Below, one piece after another: positions 1 to 5,854 of a stretch of DNA of 6,714 bases. The notes below the pieces were generated by a model. It saw only the letters and a list, made by a program, of their open reading frames with translations, was not told the DNA's origin and made no database searches. Both the position numbers and the translations under genes were made by a program. Source of the stretch: Pseudomonadota bacterium (GTDB lineage Bacteria; Pseudomonadota; Alphaproteobacteria; Rhizobiales; Kaistiaceae); the NCBI GenBank assembly GCA_023433185.1, contig JAEZEN010000041.1:1-6714 (forward strand), written 5' to 3'. Each line of letters starts with the position of its first letter. The stretch's first letter is position 1.

Positions 1-3
1 TCG

Positions 4-29
4 CGGACCGTTCGCGTTGCTACGGTCCG
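4..29 (-). terminator. Candidate stem-loop just downstream of the RpiR-type regulator gene
   Basis: Positions 4-11 (CGGACCGT) pair perfectly with 22-29 (ACGGTCCG), giving an 8-bp GC-rich stem with a 10-base loop. It starts 10 bases past the stop codon of the minus-strand regulator gene. There is no clear T-run after the stem in the visible sequence, and the window ends three bases further on. It could therefore be part of an intrinsic terminator, a 3'-end stabilising hairpin, or chance. Confidence 0.35.
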
Positions 30-39
30 GGGCCCGCCC

Positions 40-888
40 TCAATCGGTGGGGTCGAGTTCCTCGCGAAGGTCGCTGATCAGGTCGCGGCGGCGGAAGGCG
101 ACGACGCCAAGCCGCGCCGACAGCGCGCTGGCGACGAGATGCAGCATCGACAGGACAGTGGTGTGGGAGGCCTCGGGTCCCGGTGTCGAGATATGGCAGA
201 TGAGCGGTGTCGCGCCATGGCGGCGGGCGCGCGCGGCGTTGGTCGGGTCGGTGACGGCGAAGGTCGAAAGCCGCGTCGTCCGGGCGAAGTCGAGGATCGC
301 CGACATCAGCTTCGGCCAGGGCCGGAGCGCGACGACGAGCAGCGCATCGGACGGGCCGGTCGAGGCCAGCTCCTCCGCCCACGAGCCGGTATTCTCCGAG
401 ACGAGATGCACCGCCGGCCGCACGCGGGCGAACTGGATGCGGGCGTGACGCGCCAGTCCCGCCTCGGGCCCGAGACCCACGACCCATAGCCGCGGCGCGG
501 TGGCGAGCCGGTCGGCGACCTGGGACAGCGTGTCCGAGCGCAGCCCCTCGAAGGTCCGGGCGAGATTGGCCATCTCGACCTGGAGGTGGACCGGGACGGT
601 CGCCGCGCCCTCCGGCGCCTCCACCGGCATCGGAACCTGGTGGACCGGCCCGGTCCGGTTCCGTTCCTCGCGCGCCTGCAACCGGACGTCATTGAAGTCG
701 GCGTAGCCGAGATTGCGGAAGAAGCGCGCGGCGGTGGCCTTCGACACACCGACCAGGGCTGCAAGTTCGGTCGCCGAAAAGGTCAGGATTTCGTCCGGGC
801 GATCGAGAAGGAGGCTGGCGAGCTTCCGCTCGCTGGCCGTAAGGCTCTCGAATCGTTCCTGGATCCTAAGTGCGAGTCGGGTGGCCAT
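40..888 (-). CDS. RpiR/MurR-family transcriptional regulator (HTH + SIS domain)
   Basis: A 282-residue DNA-binding regulator, a normal length for the RpiR/MurR family. The N-terminal HTH_6-type domain covers about residues 1-77, with the helix-turn-helix at about 38-61 (SATELAALVGVSKATAARFF) followed by the family-typical LGYADFNDVR. A SIS fold follows at about 120-260, beginning at LWVVGLG (134-140). SIS domains in this family usually bind phosphosugars. Here the usual SxSGxT phosphate loop is not visible; the equivalent stretch after the LLVV strand reads ALRPWPKL, so the effector may not be a sugar phosphate. The gene is divergent from the cyclo-ligase/ABC operon, and the shared intergenic region holds a TGAAAC/GTTTCA cluster, so local repression of that operon is the natural inference. 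The ATG at 886-888 fits the family N-terminus; only a weak GAG lies upstream as a ribosome site. Family assignment is firm; the target and ligand are inferred. Confidence 0.93.
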   Translation of the reverse strand: MATRLALRIQERFESLTASERKLASLLLDRPDEILTFSATELAALVGVSKATAARFFRNLGYADFNDVRLQAREERNRTGPVHQVPMPVEAPEGAATVPVHLQVEMANLARTFEGLRSDTLSQVADRLATAPRLWVVGLGPEAGLARHARIQFARVRPAVHLVSENTGSWAEELASTGPSDALLVVALRPWPKLMSAILDFARTTRLSTFAVTDPTNAARARRHGATPLICHISTPGPEASHTTVLSMLHLVASALSARLGVVAFRRRDLISDLREELDPTD

Positions 889-904
889 CAGAACTCGAAC
901 ACCA

Positions 905-921
905 CAAACGCGCCTTCATAT
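905..921 (-). promoter_or_regulatory. Possible weak operator/promoter element proximal to the regulator gene
   Basis: Read on the minus strand this segment is ATATGAAGGCGCGTTTG. It resembles the stronger plus-strand element beginning ATATGAAAC at 975, sharing ATATGAA and a following GTTT, but the spacing differs by one base and the right arm is incomplete. The ATATGAA words form an inverted pair (915-921 and 975-981) flanking the centre of the divergent region. It may be a second, weaker regulator site or an AT-rich promoter core for the regulator gene. No convincing -35/-10 pair could be assigned. Confidence 0.25.
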
Positions 922-977
922 CAGCCAACTCGGGCAGCGAATGCCTGAATTTTCGGCGTGACTCTCTGGCGGGCATA

Positions 978-1013
978 TGAAACCTTCGTTTCACGAAACG
1001 ATAGTGATGAAAC
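978..1013 (+). promoter_or_regulatory. Candidate operator: cluster of TGAAAC/GTTTCA half-sites
   Basis: Positions 978-993 read TGAAACCTTCGTTTCA, a perfect 6-bp inverted repeat with a 4-base spacer. The GTTTC at 988-992 forms a second inverted pair with GAAAC at 995-999, and TGAAAC recurs at 1008-1013. Four copies of one 5-base word in 36 bases of otherwise GC-rich sequence, upstream of an operon that diverges from an RpiR-type gene, is what a dimeric repressor site would look like. It lies 35-70 bases before the GTG start of the first operon gene, so bound protein could block RNA polymerase. The assignment to the RpiR protein is inference. Confidence 0.55.
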
Positions 1014-1033
1014 AAGCGTCGCACAAGTCGGGC

Positions 1034-1040
1034 AGGAGGA
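1034..1040 (+). promoter_or_regulatory. Shine-Dalgarno sequence that decides the GTG start at 1048
   Basis: AGGAGGA lies 7 bases before GTG 1048-1050. It is the strongest ribosome site in the window and picks this GTG over the in-frame GTG at 958. The upstream one has no ribosome site and would translate through the operator-like repeats. Confidence 0.8.
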
Positions 1041-1047
1041 AGAAGGG

Positions 1048-1800
1048 GTGGAGCCGGTGTCGAGCACCAAGATCGTTCGCGAGCGGATCTGGTCGCGCCT
1101 CAAGGATGTGGCGCTGCCGGATTCGCGCTTCCACACCAACTTCGCCGAGGTCATTCCCGACTTCGTGGAGTCCGAGATGGCGACGGACCGCCTGGTCGCC
1201 GAACCGTTCTACGAGGCCGGTCGCTACGCCTTCATCACGCCCGACAATTGCCTGGTCGATCTGCGCCGGCGGATGCTTCTCGCGGGGAAGTCGATGGTGG
1301 TGTCGACCTACGGCATCTATCGCGGCTTCCGGCTGCTCGAGCCGGCGATGGTGCCGAAGGGGGCGGAACTCTATGCCGCCTGGCTCGACGGTCTCGAGCA
1401 TTTCGGCCGGCCGATCACGCTTTCGGAGATCGCCGAGCGCGGCCGGTTCGACTTCATGGTCACCGGCGCCTCGGCCGTGTCGCTTGACGGCGTCCGCTTC
1501 GGCAAGGGCCATGGCTTCTTCGACCTCGAGTGGGGGATGTTCACCGACATCGGCATCGTCGACGAGGCGACGCCGGTCGCCGCGGTCGTCCACGACGTGC
1601 AGGTGGTCGAGGACAAGCTCTATCCGAGCCCGACCGACATCATCGTCGATCTCATCGCCACGCCGTCGCGACTGATCCGCGTCGAGCGCCGCGCGCCGCG
1701 CCCCCGTGGCATCCGGTGGGAACTGCTCGATCCGGAGCAGATCGCAGCGACGCCGCCGCTTCGCGAATTGCAGGTGACCCGCGGCCAGAAGCCGGCCTGA
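1048..1800 (+). CDS. 5-formyltetrahydrofolate cyclo-ligase paralogue (COG0212 family, thiamin-linked subgroup)
   Basis: A 250-residue cytoplasmic protein of the 5-formyl-THF cyclo-ligase superfamily, somewhat longer than the classical enzyme (about 180-200 residues). Visible landmarks are the N-terminal REriWSRLKDVALPDSRFH-like segment, TYGIYRGF (87-94), VTGASAV (138-144) and the glycine loop GKGHGFFDLEW (152-162). The classical enzyme has G-x-GKGYYDR at this loop. The GKGHG-FDLEW form is, to my recollection, typical of a paralogue group that comparative-genomic and genetic work (Pribat and colleagues, about 2011) linked to thiamin metabolism and found not to have normal cyclo-ligase activity. 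The GTG start was chosen for its AGGAGGA site. It is the first gene of the operon, 36 bases before the substrate-binding protein gene, so it probably acts on the imported compound or on a derivative. The exact reaction is unknown. Family call firm; role inferred. Confidence 0.88.
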   Translation: MEPVSSTKIVRERIWSRLKDVALPDSRFHTNFAEVIPDFVESEMATDRLVAEPFYEAGRYAFITPDNCLVDLRRRMLLAGKSMVVSTYGIYRGFRLLEPAMVPKGAELYAAWLDGLEHFGRPITLSEIAERGRFDFMVTGASAVSLDGVRFGKGHGFFDLEWGMFTDIGIVDEATPVAAVVHDVQVVEDKLYPSPTDIIVDLIATPSRLIRVERRAPRPRGIRWELLDPEQIAATPPLRELQVTRGQKPA

Positions 1801-1836
1801 CGTCCATCGCACACCATCAGCAGGGGAGACAGGATC

Positions 1837-2817
1837 ATGACACTCAGAATGAACCGCCGCACCTTCCTCGGCACCGCCGCCGCCGGAGTCGCCGCCGGGG
1901 CGATGCCCGGCTTCCTCCGCCACGCCGCCGCCGCCACGCCCTTCGCCTTCCAGGCGTCATGGATCAACGATGCCGAGTTTGCCGGCTATTTCATCGCCAT
2001 CGACGAGGGGCTCTACGCCGCCGAGGGGCTCGACGTGAGCTACGCACCCGGGGGCCCCGACGTGATCCCGGAGAGCACGCTCATCTCCGGTACCGCCGAC
2101 CTCACCCTGACCACGCCGGACACGACAGTGAAGGCGATCGTCGATCAGGGCGCCCCGTTCAAGATCATCGGCACGCAGTACCAGAAGAACCCGATCGGCA
2201 TCGTCAGCCTCGCGAAGGCGCCGATCAACACACCGGCCGACCTCATCGGCAAGACGCTGGCCGTGCCGCCGGTCAACATCATCTCGGTCGAGGCGATGCT
2301 GAAGCTCAACGACATCGACAGGGCCCAGGTGAACATCGTTCCCTATGCCTACGACCCGACGCCGCTGATCAAGGGCGAGATCGACGCCTCGCTCGACTTC
2401 ACCACCAACGTGCCCTTCACCATCGAGCAGGCCGGCGAGAAGGCGACCTCGTTCCTGCTCTACGATTTCGGCTTCACCATCTACAACGACACCGTCGTGG
2501 TCACCGAGGAGACGCTGAAGACCAAGCGGAAGGAGCTCGTCTCGTGGCTCCGCGCCAGCCGGAAGGGCTGGGAGGAGAACCTCGCAGACCCGACGGTGTG
2601 GCCGCCGAGATTCGCCGACACCTGGTTCAAGGGCACAGGGCGGACGATCGAGAACGAGGTCTACTTCAACATCGCGCAGAAGCCGCTGATGGAAGCACCG
2701 GACGGGATATTCTCGATGGACGAAGAGGGGATCGAGAAGAACATCGAGGCCCTCGGCCAGATCGGCATCCGGGCGACGCGCGAGATGTTCGACACGACGC
2801 TCCTCGAGGAGATCTAG
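1837..2817 (+). CDS. ABC transporter substrate-binding protein, NMT1/THI5-like, Tat-exported
   Basis: A 326-residue periplasmic binding protein of the NMT1/THI5-like (SsuA/ThiY-type) group, normal in length. The N-terminus has a twin-arginine signal, NRRTFLG (residues 6-12), then an Ala/Gly-rich hydrophobic stretch and a probable cleavage site after the AAAA at 30-33. The family-typical segment follows: EFAGYFIAIDEGLYAAEGLD (47-66), then a PGGPDV loop. The THI5-type histidine before the aromatic Gly-Tyr region is not present; an EFAGY version occurs, as in several bacterial homologues. Ligands known for this family include pyrimidine thiamin precursors, riboflavin, taurine and other sulfonates, and nitrogen heterocycles. 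Context with a COG0212 enzyme favours a thiamin- or pyrimidine-like ligand, by inference only. The ATG at 1837 has GGGGAG at 1823-1828 upstream; ATG 1849 is an alternative that keeps the RR motif. Confidence 0.9.
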   Translation: MTLRMNRRTFLGTAAAGVAAGAMPGFLRHAAAATPFAFQASWINDAEFAGYFIAIDEGLYAAEGLDVSYAPGGPDVIPESTLISGTADLTLTTPDTTVKAIVDQGAPFKIIGTQYQKNPIGIVSLAKAPINTPADLIGKTLAVPPVNIISVEAMLKLNDIDRAQVNIVPYAYDPTPLIKGEIDASLDFTTNVPFTIEQAGEKATSFLLYDFGFTIYNDTVVVTEETLKTKRKELVSWLRASRKGWEENLADPTVWPPRFADTWFKGTGRTIENEVYFNIAQKPLMEAPDGIFSMDEEGIEKNIEALGQIGIRATREMFDTTLLEEI

Positions 2818-2825
2818 AGGCCACC

Positions 2826-3599
2826 ATGGCAGGCGGGCGGGCGGTCGTCTTCGAGGATGTGTCGAAGTCGTTCCTCGTCCGCGGCCAGCCGCTGGCGGTC
2901 CTCGACGGGGTGTCGCTCGCCTGCGGGCCGGGTTCATTCACGGCGCTGATCGGCCCGTCGGGCTGCGGCAAGTCCACCCTCCTGCGCATCGCCCTCGGTC
3001 TCGAGGCCGTCGATGGCGGCCGGGTCCTGATCGGCGAGGAGCCACCCGACGCGGTACGGCGCCGCGGCGAGATCGGCATCGCCTTCCAGGATGCCGCACT
3101 CCTGCCCTGGCGCTCGGTCAGCGCCAACATCGCCCTGCCGCTCGATGTCCTCGGCGGCAGCCGCGCCGGGGCGCGGGCGCGCATCCCGGATCTGGTCAGG
3201 CTCGTCGGCCTCGCCGGCTTCGAGAATGCGCTGCCGGGCGAACTGTCCGGCGGCATGCGCCAGCGCGTCGCCATCGCCCGCTCGCTGGTCACCGACCCCG
3301 ACATCCTGCTGATGGACGAGCCCTTCGGCGCGCTCGACCTGATCCTCCGCCGCCAGATGAATGTCGAGCTGCAGCGCATCTGGATCGAGCGGCGTCCGAC
3401 CACCATCCTCGTCACCCACGGCGTCGACGAGGCGGTCTTCCTCGCCGACCGGGTCGTGGTGCTCGGCGGCCGGCCCGGGCGCATCCGCGGCATCGTCGAC
3501 ATCCCCTTCTCCCATCCCCGGCCGACGTCGATCTTCCGCGACGCCGCGTTCCACGCGCTGACCGACGAGGTAAGCGCGCTCCTCGGGGGCGAGGCGTGA
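2826..3599 (+). CDS. ABC transporter ATP-binding protein (NitT/TauT/SsuB-type)
   Basis: A 257-residue cytoplasmic ATPase with all the nucleotide-binding motifs intact: Walker A GPSGCGKST (43-51), Q-loop FQDAALLPWRSV (Q88), signature LSGGMRQR (140-147), Walker B ILLMDEP (160-166, catalytic E165), D-loop GALD (168-171) and H-loop H198. The LLPWR after the Q-loop and the THGVDEA after the H-loop are typical of nitrate/taurine/sulfonate/thiamin-precursor importers. The ATG at 2826 follows the binding-protein stop by 8 bases; the purine-rich AGAGG at 2816-2820, overlapping that stop codon, serves as its ribosome site. The open frame runs far upstream without a stop, but that part lies out of frame within the binding-protein gene and is His/Arg-rich noise. 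A single ATPase gene implies a homodimer under the fused permease. Confidence 0.96.
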   Translation: MAGGRAVVFEDVSKSFLVRGQPLAVLDGVSLACGPGSFTALIGPSGCGKSTLLRIALGLEAVDGGRVLIGEEPPDAVRRRGEIGIAFQDAALLPWRSVSANIALPLDVLGGSRAGARARIPDLVRLVGLAGFENALPGELSGGMRQRVAIARSLVTDPDILLMDEPFGALDLILRRQMNVELQRIWIERRPTTILVTHGVDEAVFLADRVVVLGGRPGRIRGIVDIPFSHPRPTSIFRDAAFHALTDEVSALLGGEA

Positions 3600-5137
3600 C
3601 CACCGACCGCCGCGCGACGGCGCTGACCCTGGTCGCCATCGTCGTCCTGTGGGAGATCGCCGGCGACCTCGATCTCGTCGCCTCGGGCGCCCTCCCCAGC
3701 CCCAGCGAGATCCTCGTCGCGTTCTGGCGCGACAGGGGCGACTACTGGCCCCACATCGTCGCTACCGTCCGGACCGCCTCGATCGGCTTCGTCATCGGCA
3801 ATGCGGTCGCGATCCTCGCCGCGATCCTCTTCGTCCGTGCGCCGGTCACCGAGCGGCTGGCCCGCGGCATCAACATCGCCATCTTCGCCCTGCCGCCGAT
3901 CGCCATCGTCCCGGTTCTGGTGATCGCGCTTCCCGGCGAGGGAGCGCGGCTCGCGCTGGCCGCGCTCGCGGTCTACTTCCCGACCATGACGGCGATGACC
4001 GTGGGGCTGCGCGAGATCGACCCGCGCGTCGTCGACGTGGTCCGCGCCTATGGCGGCGGCGAGGGGGCGGTGATGCGCTGGGTACGGCTCCGCGCCAGCC
4101 TGCCGGCGCTGCTCGGCGGACTTCGGGTCGCCGCGCCCAACGCCGTCCTCGGCGCCATCCTCGCCGAGTTCGGTTCGGGTTCGCGCTTCGGTCTCGGCGC
4201 CTATCTCCTCGGCTCGCTCGGCCGCGCCGACCCGGCCCGGCTGTGGGGCATCGGCCTCGCCGCGACTGCCATCGCCGGTCTCGGCTATGCGCTCGCCGCG
4301 CTCGCGGCGTCCCGCGTCACCGAGGCGAGCCGGGCCGTCACCATCGCCGCCGGTGCGGTTCCGGCCGCCGGGTCGCGCCTTGGGGGGCCATGGCGGTTTG
4401 CCCTCTTCGTCGGCTCGCTGCTGCTGCCCTTCGCGGTGTGGTGGTTCCTGCTCTGGGCCGGCGGGCTGTCGCCGATCATCGCCAAGACGCCGCTCGGCGT
4501 GTTCGAATACCTGTTCCTGCCGCCAACCGGCGCGAGCGCCCGCGATCGGTTGCTGGCGGCGCTGATCGAGACGCTGCCGATCACCGTCATCGGCATGGCC
4601 GCGGGCCTGGGCGTCGCCCTGCTCCTCGCCGTGCTCGGTTCGGTGAAGCCGGGGATCGCAAGGGCGCTGATGCCGATCGCGCTGGTGACGCAGACCATGC
4701 CGCTCGTCGCGCTGACGCCGCTTCTGGTGCTCATCTTCGGGCGCGGCGCGGCGGTCACGGTGGCGATCACCGTGTCGGTGACGTTCTTCCCCGCTTACGT
4801 GACGCTGGCGCAGGGCCTCGCCATGGTGCCGAAGGCGGCATTCGACCTGGTCCACGCCTATGGCGCCATCGGCTGGAAGGCGATGCGGCTCGTGGCGCTG
4901 CCGGCGACCCTGCCCTACGTCTTCGCCGCGGCGCGGCTCGCCGTGCCGCGCGCGCTGCTGGGCGTGATGATCGCCGAGTGGCTGGCGACCGGCCGCGGGC
5001 TGGGCAACCTCCTCAACCAGTCACGCGGCTATCTCGACTACGGCATGATCTGGAGCGTGGCGCTGGTCTCGGTGCTGGTCTCGGTCGCGCTCTACCAGGT
5101 CGCGGTGGTGCTGGAGCGGGCGGCGACGCGACGGTAG
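3596..5137 (+). CDS. ABC transporter permease with two fused membrane domains (NitT/TauT-type)
   Basis: A 513-residue inner-membrane protein, about twice the usual 250-280 residues for this permease family. Residues 1 to about 240 form one BPD_transp_1-type domain and about 265-513 a second, joined by an Ala/Arg-rich linker with no strong hydrophobic segment. Each half has roughly six hydrophobic stretches and its own cytoplasmic EAA-like coupling loop: VVDVVRAYGGGEGAVMRWV with P170 in the first, and AAFDLVHAYGAIGWKAMRLV with LP at 435-436 in the second. The later LLGxxxAE helix is also repeated (A190-E191 and A460-E461). The halves are clearly related but diverged, so this is an old duplication or fusion rather than a recent repeat. 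The GTG start at 3596 overlaps the ATPase stop as GTGA, implying translational coupling. It would replace a permease dimer with a covalent pseudo-dimer. Confidence 0.93.
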   Translation: MTTDRRATALTLVAIVVLWEIAGDLDLVASGALPSPSEILVAFWRDRGDYWPHIVATVRTASIGFVIGNAVAILAAILFVRAPVTERLARGINIAIFALPPIAIVPVLVIALPGEGARLALAALAVYFPTMTAMTVGLREIDPRVVDVVRAYGGGEGAVMRWVRLRASLPALLGGLRVAAPNAVLGAILAEFGSGSRFGLGAYLLGSLGRADPARLWGIGLAATAIAGLGYALAALAASRVTEASRAVTIAAGAVPAAGSRLGGPWRFALFVGSLLLPFAVWWFLLWAGGLSPIIAKTPLGVFEYLFLPPTGASARDRLLAALIETLPITVIGMAAGLGVALLLAVLGSVKPGIARALMPIALVTQTMPLVALTPLLVLIFGRGAAVTVAITVSVTFFPAYVTLAQGLAMVPKAAFDLVHAYGAIGWKAMRLVALPATLPYVFAAARLAVPRALLGVMIAEWLATGRGLGNLLNQSRGYLDYGMIWSVALVSVLVSVALYQVAVVLERAATRR

Positions 5138-5153
5138 CTGGACCGGCGACGCC

Positions 5154-5801
5154 TCATCCGCCGAGAATTCCGCGTACCTTCGTCGCGATCGCCTCGCCCA
5201 GCGCATGCTGGCCTTCCTTGTCGAGATGGATGCCGTCGATCGGGCTCGACTGGATCACCGTTCCGGCGTCGAGGTAGGGGATGCCGCGATCGTCGGCGAC
5301 CCGCTTCATCTCCGCGCCGAGCCTCCGCGACTTCTCCTCGCCGCCCTCGAACATGTCGGCGAGCCAGGTGAGCCCGGCGATCGGCGCGGGCGAGACCAGG
5401 AGGACCTTCGGCGGCGCCTTGGCCGGCGCGTTCTTCGCGGCGAGCACCAGGTCGACGAGGCGGCCCGCACCATCGGCGATGTCATAGGCCGGCACCGAGA
5501 AGCGCATCTTCAGGTCGTTGGTGCCGAGCTTGATGATGACGAGGTCGATCGGGGCGTGGGATTCCAGCACGACCGGCAGGAAGCGGATGCCGTTCTTGAT
5601 CGGGCCGCCATCGGCCGGGTCGTCGTGGACGGTGGTCCGGCCGTTGAGGCCCTCGGCGATCACCGTATGGCCGCCGCCGAGCTTCTCCGCCATCACGCTC
5701 GGCCAGCGATCGGCCGGCGCGAAGCGGGCGAGGTCGGCCCGGGTCTTGAGGGGCGCGGCGCCCCAGGTGTTGGAATCGCCGTAGCAGACGATGGTCGCCA
5801 T
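5154..5801 (-). CDS. SGNH/GDSL-family hydrolase (arylesterase/acyltransferase type)
   Basis: A 215-residue SGNH hydrolase without a signal peptide, hence probably cytoplasmic. Block I is CYGDSNTWG with nucleophile S10. Block II is the GLNGRTT segment (51-57; G54 at the oxyanion-hole position), followed by DDP. Block III is LGTND (92-96) with N95, and block V is DGIHL (189-193) with D189 and H192. The order and spacing, plus VSPAPI and FEGGEEKS further on, closely resemble the Mycobacterium smegmatis acyltransferase/arylesterase (MsAcT) group, which hydrolyses short esters and can transfer acyl groups in water. Natural substrate is unknown. The ATG at 5801 matches the family N-terminus and has GGGGAG 11 bases upstream; the GTG at 5813, with AGGA 7 bases before it, would add only four residues. 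It follows the upstream esterase gene by 53 bases on the same strand. Confidence 0.9.
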   Translation of the reverse strand: MATIVCYGDSNTWGAAPLKTRADLARFAPADRWPSVMAEKLGGGHTVIAEGLNGRTTVHDDPADGGPIKNGIRFLPVVLESHAPIDLVIIKLGTNDLKMRFSVPAYDIADGAGRLVDLVLAAKNAPAKAPPKVLLVSPAPIAGLTWLADMFEGGEEKSRRLGAEMKRVADDRGIPYLDAGTVIQSSPIDGIHLDKEGQHALGEAIATKVRGILGG

Positions 5802-5854
5802 GTCCGTTTTCACTCCCCGATCCTGGATGTGCCCGAATCCCCGGGCGCCGAACT

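Noticed and set aside
40..487. Plus- and minus-strand open frames overlapping the regulator C-terminal half
   Set aside because: All are alternative frames of the RpiR-type gene; none has a ribosome site or a recognisable domain.
958..1047. Upstream GTG start adding 30 residues to the cyclo-ligase paralogue
   Set aside because: No ribosome site precedes 958, the extra residues are not family-like, and the stretch contains the operator-like repeats; GTG 1048 has an ideal AGGAGGA.
889..1047. TPP (THI-box) riboswitch before the cyclo-ligase/ABC operon
   Set aside because: Searched because of the thiamin-like context. No CTGAGA core or GGGGTGC-type helix is present, and the region is occupied by inverted repeats typical of a protein operator.
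991..1923. A 310-codon minus-strand open frame opposite the cyclo-ligase paralogue
   Set aside because: It lies antisense to a gene with clear family motifs and has Asp/Arg/His-rich composition and no recognisable fold.
1530..2825. Upstream extension of the ATPase reading frame through the binding-protein gene
   Set aside because: The translation is His/Arg-rich noise out of frame with the real binding protein. The ATPase domain begins properly at ATG 2826 with a ribosome site.
2666..4855. A 729-codon open frame on the minus strand across the ATPase and permease genes
   Set aside because: It is an antisense shadow of high-GC genes with well-supported motifs. Its translation is Arg/Asp/Gly/Gln-rich low-complexity sequence with no recognisable domain.
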